NCBI RefSeq assembly: GCF_901709675.1
Contig: NC_051100.1
Span: forward strand, 7,784,786-7,848,785
Length of the DNA: 64,000 nucleotides
DNA from: Syngnathus acus
Lineage: Eukaryota > Chordata > Actinopteri > Syngnathiformes > Syngnathidae
Direction of reading: 5' to 3'
Shown: piece after piece, positions 1 through 14,980 of the stretch
Position numbering within the stretch: the first letter of the stretch is position 1
How the letters are laid out: each line of letters begins with the position of its first letter
Position numbers and translations under genes: made by a program
The notes under the pieces: model-generated
The model's database searches: none
Told to the model about the DNA's origin: nothing
The model's input: only the letters and a program-made list of their open reading frames with translations

Positions 1-993
1 TCTCAGGAATCCACAGCGTGATGCAGCACGACGCCATCATCGAGTCCTCAAATCCAGACTACGTCCTGGTGGAGGCCGAAGCCGACAAAGTGGCCAAAGA
101 TGCCCTTAAGGCCCTCAAAGTGTCTCGCCAGCATTGTAGGCTGGCCCTCAGTCGAAACCCCCCGCCGCCCGCTCGGTACGGACCCTCAATGGGGCATTAT
201 GGCATCCACACGTTTGCTCTTTACGACCTACTCAGCTCACTTTGCTTTCCCGCCTTTGCTCTGCAGGAAACGCTTCGGACAAAAGAAGAATTCTCTCCTG
301 GTCGGACCATCTGTGCCCACGCTCCCCAATTTGAACAAATGCAAGGTAACTGCAGTGTTTTTAATAGGGTCATATTTTGGGTCCAGATTATTGTACCTCT
401 AGGCCGGCATTGAATCTTAAGACCTACGTAAGACCTGTTTTGAAGGGTGATGTCAGATGTGTTTAAACTAAATTGTCAAATTCAATCATTTCCACCTTAG
501 TAGGGGTTTATTGTATTTTACAATGTCAATGTGCGTGTTTCTCTGTTAGGATGCTGCTATCGTAACAAAGACAAACTTAAAGAAGCCAGATGCAGGGGCT
601 CATTTCAGCGGGGAGGTAGCCGAAATTGACTCTAGCGCAACCCCTCTGTCCTCGTCCTCCCTCCTGGCCCGCATGAGAGACCGCAACCACCTCAGCCTTC
701 CCTCCAGCAGACAAAGAGAAGAAGAAGATGATGCTGAAGAGGACGGTGCCGGCACCTCACAGTCCGCTCCGAGCACAGAGCACGACGAGCTGCTGACGGA
801 CCTGCGCAACTTTGTGGCCTTCCAGGGACAAGTGGACGGGCAGGCCAGTACACAGGAAGTGCTGGAGTACTTCAAACCCAGACTGAGCGTCAAGCAGGCG
901 CCCGTCTTCCGAGAACTGCTCAGGAGCATCTGCGACTTCCAGCGGAGGTCTGGACAAGAGGGCCTGTGGAGGCTCAAGGAGAACTTTCGCTGA
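1..993 (+). CDS. ercc6: ERCC6 (CSB), C-terminal three exons, partial
   Basis: This is the 3' end of the Cockayne syndrome B protein, a SWI2/SNF2-family DNA translocase that works in transcription-coupled nucleotide excision repair at stalled RNA polymerase II. The helicase core lies left of the window. Exons read in one frame: about 3-175 (donor GTACGG), 267-345 (acceptor CTGCAG, donor GTAACT) and 550-993 (stop TGA 991-993). The first exon carries the motif [19 protein letters not shown] and the second a basic [10 protein letters not shown] segment. The third has a serine-rich linker ([17 protein letters not shown]) and then [16 protein letters not shown]...[11 protein letters not shown]...FRELLRSIC. 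That last stretch is the winged-helix/ubiquitin-binding end that closes CSB proteins. Order, spacing and C-terminal end agree with the human protein as I remember it. The upstream exon border is outside the window. The identification is firm; the donor at 175 is chosen because it gives the frame that matches the family. Confidence 0.95.
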
Positions 994-1400
994 AAGTCCA
1001 GACAACCGCAACCTCCTCAGATATTTCCGTACTGTGGAACTTCTAAAGGGGAACATAGTGTACTTTTGTCTTGTCTTTTCTTAACTCTGTCATACCTCAA
1101 CGTCATCCACTTGTTTATCACAGACTTTTTCTATGGAATTTGGAATGCAACAAACAAGTAAGACATAATCTCAGACAATTGTTTTTGACTCCGGTGCTTG
1201 TTTGTGGTAATTCTTTCATTTATTTATCTGCTGGTTTCTACTTGAATTTATACTTTTGATACAGTCTGTTTACTCATGTGCACTGCAGTCATTACCTCAG
1301 ATTATCTGAATATTGGTGAAAATATGCTATTCGAGTCAAGTGTCAAAAGTTTGTAAAAAAATGGAATGTGCAATAATAAAACTTTTAAATAAGATGTCTT
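994..1400 (+). other. ercc6: ercc6 3' UTR with poly(A) signal
   Basis: AT-rich sequence follows the ercc6 stop codon. A canonical AATAAA lies at 1375-1380 inside a short run of overlapping AATAAT/AATAAA. More AATAAA copies follow at about 1514, 1688 and 1846 in the duplicated block, so alternative cleavage sites are possible. Assignment to ercc6 is by position and strand. Confidence 0.6.
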
Positions 1401-1435
1401 AATTGCTCATGGTTTGCATATATACGCCCTAAATA

Positions 1436-1860
1436 TTTTTTCCAATATAGTTACTGCAATTTTCCACATTGGATTGCTGGGTTTGAAATTTACTTTTAAT
1501 GTTATTATTTTTAAATAAACATTTATGTTTAAAACATGTTCTTGTGTTTTATTCCTTGTTTTTTATAATCGCCAATTAAAACATAAAAATCAGACATTTG
1601 GTTAACTGCTTTATTTGACAATGTGTATGTATATCTACTGCAATTTCACATTAGATTGCTGGTTTGAAATTTACTTTTATTATTATTTTAATAAACATTA
1701 AAAACCTGTTAAAACTTGTCTGGTGTTTTATTCCTTGTTTTTATTTTTTTGGGCATGAAAACAAAAATTTGACATTTGGTTACACTGCTTTATATGACGA
1801 TATGTATGTGTTTTTACGTTGTGTAATATGTGTTGGTGTCCCCCAAAATAAAAGAGCAAG
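1436..1860 (+). repeat. ~180-bp tandem duplication carrying AATAAA signals
   Basis: Two and a partial third copy of an AT-rich unit lie head to tail. The segment with GATTGCTGG...TTTGAAATTTACTTTTA at about 1472 recurs at about 1654, 182 bases on. GACATTTGGTTA...TGCTTTAT at about 1592 recurs at about 1771, 179 bases on. Each copy includes AATAAA(C) and a TGTTTTATTCCTTGTTTTT stretch, so the duplication multiplies polyadenylation-like signals downstream of ercc6. The copies differ by small indels, so the event is not very recent. Confidence 0.7.
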
Positions 1861-1899
1861 TAGTCAAATACCACATTCTTGCACGTACAAAAAATGCAT

Positions 1900-2165
1900 A
1901 AAGTTATTAGGTACACCTTGAAAATGGTGGTGTACCTAAAGGAGTGTCCGGTGTGACGTCACAGATCAAACAGCCAATCAGAAAGTGGGGTGCGTGAGGG
2001 CGGGTGTGGCACTTTTCACTTTCAGTAAGCTTTGGACATGATTTTTTCCCTAATGAACTGGCCTGTTTTTAGGTACGCTTGAAAATGGCGGTGTACCTAA
2101 TGGAGTGTCCAAGTGACGTCACGGATCAAACAGCCAATCAGAAAGTGGGGGTGAGGCACTTTTCA
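1900..2165. repeat. Duplicated transposon-like end with CRE and CCAAT motifs
   Basis: The string GTGTACCTAA(A/T)GGAGTGTCC is followed by TGACGTCAC, GATCAAACAGCCAATCAGAAAGTGG and GGCACTTTTCACTT. It occurs twice, at about 1931-2020 and 2091-2170. The reverse complement of its first part (GGACACTCCATTAGGTACAC) closes every unit of the downstream array. The two directions therefore look like terminal inverted repeats of one non-autonomous DNA transposon family. Each copy has a near-palindromic cAMP-response-type TGACGTCA and an inverted-CCAAT-type CCAATCA, which is a promoter-like pair. Confidence 0.55.
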
Positions 2166-3868
2166 CTTAAACCAGGGGTGCCGACCTCCAGTCCTCGAAG
2201 GGCTGCGTTCCAACATGTTTTCCAAGTGGCCCTCGTTAAGCGCACCTGCGTGAAAAGTTTTAGCTCCTTTCACGTTCTGCAGTAGCTAAAACTTTTCACG
2301 CAGGTGCACTTAACGAGGGAATCACACAGACACTCCATTAGGTACACCGCCATTTTCAAGTGTACCCAATAACAGGCCACTTTATTAGGGAAATATCATG
2401 GTCAAAGGTCACAGGTGTCAAACTCTAGTCCTCGGGGCCGCGTTCCAATATGTTTTCCAAGTTACCCTCGTTAAACACACCTGCGTGAAAAGTTTTAGCT
2501 CCTTTCACGTTCTGCAGGAGCTAAAACTTTTCACGCAGGTGCACTTAACGAGGGAATCACACGGACACTCCATTAGGTACACCGCCATTTTCAAGTGTAC
2601 CTAATAACAGGCCACTTTATTAGGGAAATATCATGGTCAAAGGTCACAGGTGTCAAGCTCTAGTCCTCGGGGCCGCGTTCCAATATGTTTTCCAAGTTAC
2701 CCTCGTTATGTGCAGCTGCGTGAAAAGTTTTAGCTCCTTTCACGTTCTGCAGGAGCTAAAACTTTTCACGCAGGTGCACTTAACGAGGGAATCACACGGA
2801 CACTCCATTAGGTACACCGCCATTTTCAAGTGTACCTAATAACAGGCCACTTTATTAGGGAAATATCATGGTCAAAGGTCACAGGTGTCAAGCTCTAGTC
2901 CTCGGGGCCGCGTTCCAATATGTTTTCCAAGTTACCCTCGTTAAACACACCTGCGTGAAAAGTTTTAGCTCCTTTCACGTTCTGCAGGAGCTAAAACTTT
3001 TCACGCAGCTGCACTTAACGAGGGAATCACACGGACACTCCATTAGGTACACCGCCATTTTCAAGTGTACCTAATAACAGGCCACTTTATTAGGGAAATA
3101 TCATGGTCAAAGGTCACAGGTGTCAAGCTCTAGTCCTCGGGGCCGCGTTCCAATATGTTTTCCAAGTTACCCTCGTTAAACACACCTGCGTGAAAAGTTT
3201 TAGCTCCTTTCACGTTCTGCAGGAGCTAAAACTTTTCACGCAGCTGCACTTAACGAGGGAATCACACGGACACTCCATTAGGTACACCGCCATTTTCAAG
3301 TGTACCTAATAACAGGCCACTTTATTAGGGAAATATCATGGTCAAAGGTCACAGGTGTCAAGCTCTAGTCCTCGGGGCCGCGTTCCAATATGTTTTCCAA
3401 GTTACCCTCGTTAAACACACCTGCGTGAAAAGTTTTAGCTCCTTTCACGTTCTGCAGGAGCTAAAACTTTTCACGCAGCTGCACTTAACGAGGGAATCAC
3501 ACGGACACTCCATTAGGTACACCGCCATTTTCAAGTGTACCTAATAACAGGCCACTTTATTAGGGAAATATCATGGTCAAAGGTCACAGGTGTCAAGCTC
3601 TAGTCCTCGGGGCCGCGTTCCAATATGTTTTCCAAGTTACCCTCGTTAAGTGCAGCTGCGTGAAAAGTTTTAGCTCCTTTCACGTTCTGCAGGAGCTAAA
3701 ACTTTTCACGCAGGTGCACTTAACGAGGGAATCACACGGACACTCCATTAGGTACACCGCCATTTTCAAGTGTACCTAATAACAGGCCACTTTATTAGGG
3801 AAATATCATGGTCAAAGGTCACAGGTGTCAAGCTCTAGTCCTCGGGGCCGCGTTCCAATATGTTTCCA
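2166..3868. repeat. 235-bp tandem array, ~7 units, each with a 38-bp hairpin
   Basis: Full units start at 2398, 2633, 2868, 3103, 3338 and 3573, exactly 235 bases apart. A diverged first unit (about 2166-2397) precedes them and a partial unit (3808-3868) ends the array. Each unit holds an inverted repeat: a left arm ending GTGAAAAGTTTTAGCTCC, a 14-base loop, and a right arm starting GGAGCTAAAACTTTTCAC. In the 3573 unit the arms pair over about 38 of 39 positions. Units end with a terminal-repeat motif (GGTACACCGCCATTTTCA) and GTGTACCTAATAA, which resembles common teleost MITE ends. Each unit contains the same 68-codon open frame. I treat this as a by-product, because the frame runs straight through the hairpin. 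This is most likely a tandemly amplified MITE. Confidence 0.85.
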
Positions 3869-4000
3869 ATATGTCCATTGGTTTGCTCCGCCAACTTGGG
3901 GGCGGGGCCACTTTATGTATTTACACATAAAAACTTCCATTTGTTTGCATACGCATACAAAGCAAGGTTCCAATTCTAAAAGCACATCTAGGTATATGCT

Positions 4001-4078
4001 CTCACCTGGACTCGAACCAGGTTCTTACCGAGCGAGAGCCCGTGTCACTAACTAGTCGGCTATTTCGACCTGGAAGTC
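4001..4078 (-). repeat. tRNA-derived fragment (SINE head or tRNA pseudogene)
   Basis: On the minus strand there is an A-box-like TAGCCGACTAGTTAGTGA and, about 45 bases later, a perfect B-box-type GGTTCGAGTCC. The B-box lies in a T-arm that can pair CCTGG with CCAGG. The 5' and 3' acceptor strands do not pair and the anticodon stem is poor, so it is not a functional tRNA gene. A tRNA-headed SINE or a decayed tRNA copy fits best. Its flanks (about 3869-4000) are non-repetitive apart from a copied array edge. Confidence 0.45.
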
Positions 4079-4103
4079 CATAGCCGTCTGCCTTCTTTTG
4101 TAC

Positions 4104-4205
4104 TAGTGATGTGCATTCCAGTTTTTAAGAACTGAATCTTTAGAATCGGTTCACACAAAAGACTTGTTCAAAAGAATTGTTCACCGAATCGTTCGCTCCA
4201 CTTTC
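4104..4205. repeat. Interspersed DNA-transposon-like remnant
   Basis: The stretch begins ACTAGTGATGTGCATTCC and contains several short inverted motifs of the GAATCG / GAATCTT / CGAATCGTTCGCT kind. These resemble the ends of hAT-type elements often found in fish genomes. No open frame or paired end is visible, so this is only a resemblance. Confidence 0.3.
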
Positions 4206-5972
4206 TTAATTATTCATTTATTTATTTTAGTTGATGGTGTTATTATACCGAATGTGTTTGTGTTTGAATAAAAGGTTGAAAAAAAAATCCGGTATGCCGA
4301 CATTTGTTATTTTGGGGGCCTTGCGCTAACTGACCTGTGCTTTGGCGATCCTGTTTACAATGCGCTCGGTATTTAATGTTGGACAATTTCCCACGGCACA
4401 GCTGAACATCTCTCACGCACACTGGTTGGGAAACACTGCTGACTAACGTGTCTAACGGCTCCATAGTACCAAAACAAAACAAGTTCTTGAGTTGTGAAGA
4501 GCCAGTAATGAAAGTCTACAGTGCATATGCGCCAGCAACCTATATTGTTTTTCATTTTTGTGCACAGCAGGAGGTACAGCCAATATATCACACTTTTTAA
4601 TTAGAACTTATGAAGAAAGACAGACGTTAAGCATTTGAAGTTTCCGTTTGAATACTTGTTTATGTTTTGTATGCAGTGAAATATTTTTTTTTTAAAAAGA
4701 GCGCGAGTGGGATGAGCTCCACATTCACTTGAGGCCTCCTCAGGTCTTCCCGAGCAAATATTGGGCTAAAGTTATTTGATTTCAATTTTCTGCACGCACC
4801 TCGCCATGCAGGTCATAATAACAACTTTATTTTCAGCGGTGCATAAATTAATTACGCGCATTTAATAACTAAAATATCATTATATTCCCCCTTTAATAAC
4901 ATAAACGCCGCACGCCGGGGAAAGCCTTAATAGCGCGGGGCCGTGTAACTGGCCATTATCCGCCTGTAATGATATTACAGAACCAATTACGCGCCATTAG
5001 AAGGGATTTGGTGCACTTTATGTGCTTTGCGTTCCTCTTGGAAATTTCTGCAGCCTCATTTTGCGCGCTCCTCGCAAAAGGCGCGCGGGCGTCGTCCCGC
5101 ATGTGCTTTAAAACTAATTGAAAGGCTCCCGCAGCACGTCATTCATCTCGGCCCGCCTAATAAATCGCGGGACCCCTTGCTGTGAACAAAATCAAAAATT
5201 TGGCCTTGCGAGTGTTGCGGAAGCGCAAGCCCTAGTAAAGTGGACCCTTAACACACCCCCGATGTGCAATTAACACCCCAAAAAAACTCGCTGCTTTTTT
5301 CTTTTTTAATATATGAAAGAAATCAAAATAAGTTCCGTTGGCATGTGCGCGTGTTTATGGTTTGGGAATAAGCGTGTTCTGCACTTTGGCTCTGGTGCGC
5401 ACACACACACGCACGCACACACAAGGAGCGGCGAGCGAGACAAACATAATCCGATTAGGAGCAATTAGCCGTGAGATTGTGCGACACCATCTGAAAGCCT
5501 TTTAGGGGTCTGCTACCCTCGGCCCGTGGGCCATAGGCGGCCCGCCAAGCAAGTCGAAAAGAAAAAAAACTATGACTAAAACACACAAATGCTCATCATT
5601 TATAATAACAATTTGTTTTTATTATCTCTCATCATTTTAGTACGCCCCCGGGAATTTTCAACGTCCCGAAAAATTTGACATCTGGACACTCCCAGAAGTG
5701 TGTGTGTGTGTTTGTGTTCATTAGTGGGTGTGCGCGTGTGTGTCAGAGAACGAGACAGAGGCGGGGGGGACAAGTGGACCCTCCCAGTCAGAGTCAAAGC
5801 TTTCTTCCCTCCAGAGCATCTCCCCTTCTTTTACGCACATACACACACCGCACAGCAGTTTTGAGAGGATGCTCCTGCAGTGCACTTGGCAACTTTGACG
5901 TCTATGCTTTGTGTGTTGCGAGCGCAGGGAGGATTTTTGCTCGCCTGATTGTCAAGTGAAACTCTTGGCAGG
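4206..5972 (+). promoter_or_regulatory. drgx: drgx upstream region with candidate regulatory block
   Basis: About 4830-5230 stands out. It is a mix of GC-rich stretches (GCGCGCGGGCG, CGCACGCCGGGG) with repeated homeodomain-type cores such as TTAATTACGCGC, CCAATTACGCG, CTAATTGAAAG and CCTAATAAATC. This is the look of a developmental enhancer or promoter near a homeobox gene. A CA-type microsatellite lies at about 5399-5424. A short copy of a common fish interspersed repeat (GGCCCGTGGGCC) is at about 5520-5545. Two small upstream ORFs (ATG at 5869 and at about 5903) lie in the probable 5' UTR. No TATA box is obvious and the transcription start was not located. Confidence 0.35.
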
Positions 5973-10314
<4,342 letters not shown>

Positions 10315-10845
10315 GCATGTGGACGCTTGTGTGACACTGAGGGCTCGTCGAAGCACAACAATGGAGTGAGCACGAGATTTATTTTATTTATTTGACTGTT
10401 TTGAATTGTTAATACAGTTTATGGGGGACTTGTTGACCTCCCAAAAGCACACATTTGGATCTGTTTTTCTGCACTCTTTGATGGACAAATGTAGTTAAAT
10501 CCAATATGATTCATACACTGGACACTTTTCAAGTTGAAATGTTAGTGCTGTAAATTATATGAAAAGCAGTAAAAGTTTGTTACATTGATTATTTTTATTT
10601 CTTCAGTCATTTTTACATTTTGACGTGTCCAAAATTATTCAGACCCTTTTAAGAATCATACTTACACCCCCATTGTTTTTTTCTCCATTGTCATTACTAG
10701 CACAATTGGTTATTTCGATAATATAATTATTAATTAATTATTAATATAATTATTTAGAATACTTACTTATTGTATAAATTATTTTTAAATTATTGACAAA
10801 CTTCATTTTGGACTAGACTTTAAACAATAAAACAAAACAAAAACG
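10315..10845 (+). other. drgx: drgx 3' UTR
   Basis: The sequence after the TGA at 10312-10314 becomes AT-rich. The first good AATAAA is at about 10826-10831 (TAAACAATAAAACAA). The UTR end is placed there by signal only. Confidence 0.45.
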
Positions 10846-10958
10846 TCCTACAGCCTTTTAACATTTGTTATTGTTATCATTTCCAGGGAACAAATACATC
10901 ACGAATATCTAAATGAACAAAATGCACGCATGTATGAATCATTTGGAGTTTAACTGTG

Positions 10959-11254
10959 CAGTAGATATAAAAAAAAATCTACACACCCCTCCCTGTTCAA
11001 ATGCAATTTTGTTTTGTGATATAAAAGAACAGACAGGATTAATAATTTTAGAACCTTTTCCACCATTAATATGCATGACATGTACCCTATACAACTCAAT
11101 TGTTTTTTTTTCAAGAGGAAAAAATTAACTGGGAAGATGTGCTTGCATAAGTGTGCACACCCTGTTCTAACTGGGGATGTGCTTGTGTTCAGAATTAACA
11201 ATCATATTCAAAGTCATTTGAACAGGGGTGTGTAGACTTTTTGTATCAGCCCTG
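10959..11254. mobile_element. MITE with ~40-bp terminal inverted repeats
   Basis: The left end reads CAGTAGATATAAAAA...TCTACACACCCCT...GTTCAAATG. The right end is the reverse complement of CAGGGCTGATACAAAAAGTC..ACACACCCCTGTTCAAATG. The pairs match closely over about 40 bases. The interior is AT-rich and non-coding. At 296 bp with inverted ends it is a non-autonomous DNA transposon. TGTG flanks both ends but overlaps the repeat sequence, so I do not call a target-site duplication. Confidence 0.7.
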
Positions 11255-12884
11255 TGTGTTACTCCCAGTAATACCTAATGGATAATGTGAATATGTCACT
11301 TCGGTGGGCTATGCTTACTTATTGTGAATGTTGATGCATGTAAAGAGTAACCTAATGGCAGTGCTCTGCTGCATTTTTTTCTGTGTTTCCACAAATCAAT
11401 CATCGTTGATCTTGAAGTGAAAGTGCACTTTAACCTAATAATATAAAATCAGCCATCATCAGTGGAAGTGTTCCAGTCGAGGGGAGTTTCTCTTTTGTTA
11501 GCACGATTACCGACAGACAGACAGCGAACACAGCGCCACTGCTGTTGTGACATGTTCTTTAAAACAATTAAACATGTAGTCGCTCATGTTGCTCTCGCTG
11601 CAGCCATCTGTTCTTATCCATTATTTAGCAGCTCCTCTTTAAAGCCAGGAGAGCATCGCACTGATGTTTATCATTCATTTACTTTGAGGAATCTTCTTCT
11701 TGCCTCTTAATAAAGCCTATTAAATGTGATCATCCCGGTGTATTTGTGGTCCATTTGAAGAAGATGACGTCTCATCACAGCCAGTGTATACTGTATTAAT
11801 TAATATTATTATTTGATCACTTCCTCCCTCCAATGATGCAACATCAGCTGACAACACAACCCATCTTGGAGCATTTTCAGGAAATGACTTTTGATAAGTC
11901 AATAACACAATTAAGTCAACTGCACACACATTATCATGAATAATTGATGACAAATTATGTATTACCGTGAAGTAGAGCTTCAATAATTGATGAAGTGACA
12001 CCCTGCTGAGACAAGAAGAGAGATCATGTCAGAAGTATAGTCACATTGTAGACCATTTTATGTGCATATTTTATATGCATATACTAATAAAGCCCGTCAT
12101 TCGATTGTCTGTAATTGCTTTTCTTTAAAACAAGAATATTCAACTATAAGAAATATTCTAAGCTTTACTATAAATGTCTTTTTTTTTTTTTTTTTTACTG
12201 CAAAAAGCCAAACAATACATGCTCATTTAATTTACGAAAAAAATCATTTCTATACATGGTCTTTTTTTTTCAGAAAAATCCTTAATATACATGGTCAATA
12301 AGAAACAACGAGAAAATGCCAATATTTTATATACATATATATATATACACATATGTATGATAGCTACACATAAGTATGCCAATTATATCAACCAAAGCAT
12401 GCATGAAGTGTCAAGGAGAGTGGCATGGCAGCTAATATCCTGACACAAATGAAGAGAAAAAAAACAAGCACCAATCTGTGCATTACAATAAAATCCAGTT
12501 TTCACAAAAGATGTGCAAAAACACATTACGGCTTCCCAAAATTGAATACAGTTGTAGAATTGAATGATTACAAGCCAAAACAAAGCACGCTGTAGTTCTA
12601 ATGACTCCGATCATCATTAAGTTCTGCGCATAATTCCCGGCTTTAATATTTCATAAACAAGTCAAGTTGGTGTTGACATTCAGCGGCAGCATGTGGCATC
12701 ATTGATGATTGTACAATTCGTTGTGTGTTGCATTGTTATATCAAATTAGCTGGAGAGGAGCCAGAAAAGCAGACAAACATGGGGAGAATGTGGCTGATAG
12801 AAGCTCTTACATTGCTGTTAATGGCCTTCTTTTGTTGCAGTAATGAAATATTTTTGCAGACATGTGGTCAAATGTGTTCTGAAA
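11255..12884. other. Intergenic, no gene seen
   Basis: AT-rich sequence between drgx and cefip. It contains a poly(T) run at about 12180-12196 and a (TA)n/(CA) patch at about 12329-12357. Open frames here are short, lack splice signals in frame and resemble nothing I know. Confidence 0.5.
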
Positions 12885-13032
<148 letters not shown>

Positions 13033-13084
13033 TACCTGAACTGACACGAGTTCATAAAGTGACTCCCATTTGGGATCCCGCAAA

Positions 13085-13385
13085 CAGCCGAACCCCCAAC
13101 CCTAACCCTATTGCTTACCTTAACCACCTACCCTAACCCCATCCCTCACCCCAACCCTAACCCAAACCTAATCCCAAAATCCTAACCTTGATCCATAACC
13201 CCAACCCCCATCCTCAACCCCCAACCCTAACCCCCAACCCTAACCCTATTCCTAACCTTAACCACAACCCCTACTTCCAACCCTAACCCCAACCTGTCAC
13301 CCCAACCCTAACCCCACACACTACCCCTAGCCTCTCTTCCTAATCCTAACCCCAACCACAAGGCCCAACACTGACCATAACCCTT
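13085..13385 (+). repeat. Degenerate interstitial telomere-like (CCCTAA)n tract
   Basis: About 300 bases of strongly strand-biased C/A-rich sequence. It is made of CCCTAACC, CCAACCCTAACCC, CCCTAACCTTAACC and CCCCAACCC words. Many exact CCCTAA hexamers are embedded in variants with one to three changes. It starts soon after the CA microsatellite and ends abruptly at about 13385. No G-rich counterpart is present. Confidence 0.75.
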
Positions 13386-14217
13386 CAATCAATTCAAATC
13401 AAATGTGCAGTTACACCTGGACTTACAAATAGTGAGTCTTTTATTGTAATTTTTCCACTAGAGGGAACTAGTGTGCAAGACTCTTCTTCCTCCAGCTCCC
13501 ACAAAGCAAGTTAAAGAATATATGCAATATTATGGAATATATTAATTATGTCTTTATTATTACAATTATCTTTTCCCCAAGATATTACTGATATCATGTA
13601 TTATAATAATGTATTATGATGATAACACCAAGAATATTATACTGTATATCAAAAGATAATACCATGAATACAATATGTCATTTAAATAAAACTGAAGCAT
13701 ATAGAATAATAGATACTGTATGTCCACTTGTTTCTCAAGTTTACATAGAGGTGAACTATAAATAAATAAATAAATAAGTTCTTTGTCAGTAAAACAGTTG
13801 CCTGAGTTTGTAAAACAATTGGCCAACAATGCCAGTGATCTCACAAAAAAAAATTCTGGGAAAAAAAAGATGGATGCCTTTCTGTGACTCATCTCAGTTT
13901 TTCTGCTGTGAGCTGCTGATGACATTCTGACATGCTAAGTACAGTGGCCTCTTCCTATTGCAAGCCCCTCAAAAGCAAGGTACTGTTTATCAACTGTTCG
14001 GTACCACCTTCCGTCATAAAAAAATATGGACAGTATGTTCAAGAAAACCAATTTAGCTCCTTATTAGAACACAGTAAATTGAGTAAGAAATACCCAAAAT
14101 TTCAAATTAATTTGACCTACCAAGGTCATATTTTGAAAATCAATTATGGTGGTGTCTTAAGACTAAAAGCCCTAACAGTCACCATCCAAATACTTGAGGA
14201 CTCCAGTCCATGTAGTA
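13386..14217. other. Intergenic, AT-rich
   Basis: No gene recognised. There is a short TA-rich patch near 13600. Near 13940 a GTACAGTGGCCTCTTCC stretch vaguely resembles the ends of pogo/Tigger-type elements. A 157-codon frame at 13932-14405 crosses this and the GC-rich block that follows. I do not accept it as a gene. Confidence 0.4.
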
Positions 14218-14980
14218 GTAAATGTGCAGAGTGCGGCCCGGGCAGCCCATGTGTGTGTGTCTATCACGCTGCCACGCACCCGCCAAGAATCCCAGGAAAC
14301 AATCTGCTGCTGCAATCGCCTATTATAGCAGCAGGCTGTGGGAGGGCACAGACCCGCGGCCGCCCACCTTACTCCCTCATGGCCTTTTGGGCTCGAGGGG
14401 GGTGAGAGAAGCTGTAGTTGGGTAGATTAGCCCATGCTAAGGTCTACTGGAAAATGGACTGAGAATATCCCGGCTCTGTTGAGTTCTTTTGAGCAGCAGT
14501 TTGCCACTTGTTGACACTCAATGTAAGTGTGAAGCCATTTATGTTACGAAGTCACAAAATTAATCTTTTTAAATCCTATCTCTCCATTAATGTATCCACA
14601 GTAAATATTTCCCAGTGTGCCTAAAGCTCATTCCTGAGTGAGCTGTCCTCATTTAAAAATAGTTGCAAGGCTGTTTGTTTCATCTATGTGATACTCGACA
14701 CCACAGGATCTCGTAGACCTGCACGCCAGCTCCGAGCCCCCTGATCTGTCCCCCCATGATGGAAACTCTCTCTGGGACGGCTCCTCTATTTCTGTTTGTG
14801 TCGTGGCTCGAGACTCGCTTCCTTACTTGAGGTCTCCAAGAGGACTTCATCGAGGACTTGGCTTAGGGGGTGAAGACAGTGCGGACAGAGAGGGGATAAG
14901 GTATTTTTTGGGAGGGGGGGTGGAGGGGGGAGTTTTGACTAACTGGAAGGCCCAAAATATGGAATATAAATCTGGAAGGT
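14218..14980 (+). promoter_or_regulatory. Candidate cefip promoter / 5' leader exon region
   Basis: Two GC-rich islands stand out from AT-rich surroundings. At 14218-14410 there is a CArG/MEF2-like CCTATTATAG next to GGGAGGGCACAGACCCGCGG. At 14707-14978 a stretch free of stops in one frame is preceded by a plausible acceptor (CACCACAG) and ends exactly at a strong donor (GGAAG|GTAAGA). Spliced to the cefip exon acceptor at 16477, the frame would close before the cefip ATG, so this would be a leader exon. This is inference only. Confidence 0.3.

Noticed and set aside
2398-3779. Series of identical 68-residue open frames, one per tandem unit
   Set aside because: They run through the hairpin and terminal repeat of each unit, change only as the repeat changes, and show no coding bias.
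2166-3868. Regularly spaced repeats resembling a CRISPR array
   Set aside because: Unit length is 235 bases with no variable spacers, in a vertebrate genome; it is a tandem repeat.
4001-4078. Functional tRNA gene
   Set aside because: B-box and T-arm are good but acceptor and anticodon stems do not pair.
13932-14405. 157-codon open frame
   Set aside because: Crosses an AT-rich part and an unrelated GC-rich part, no family resemblance and no consistent composition; its start lies in a repeat-like stretch.
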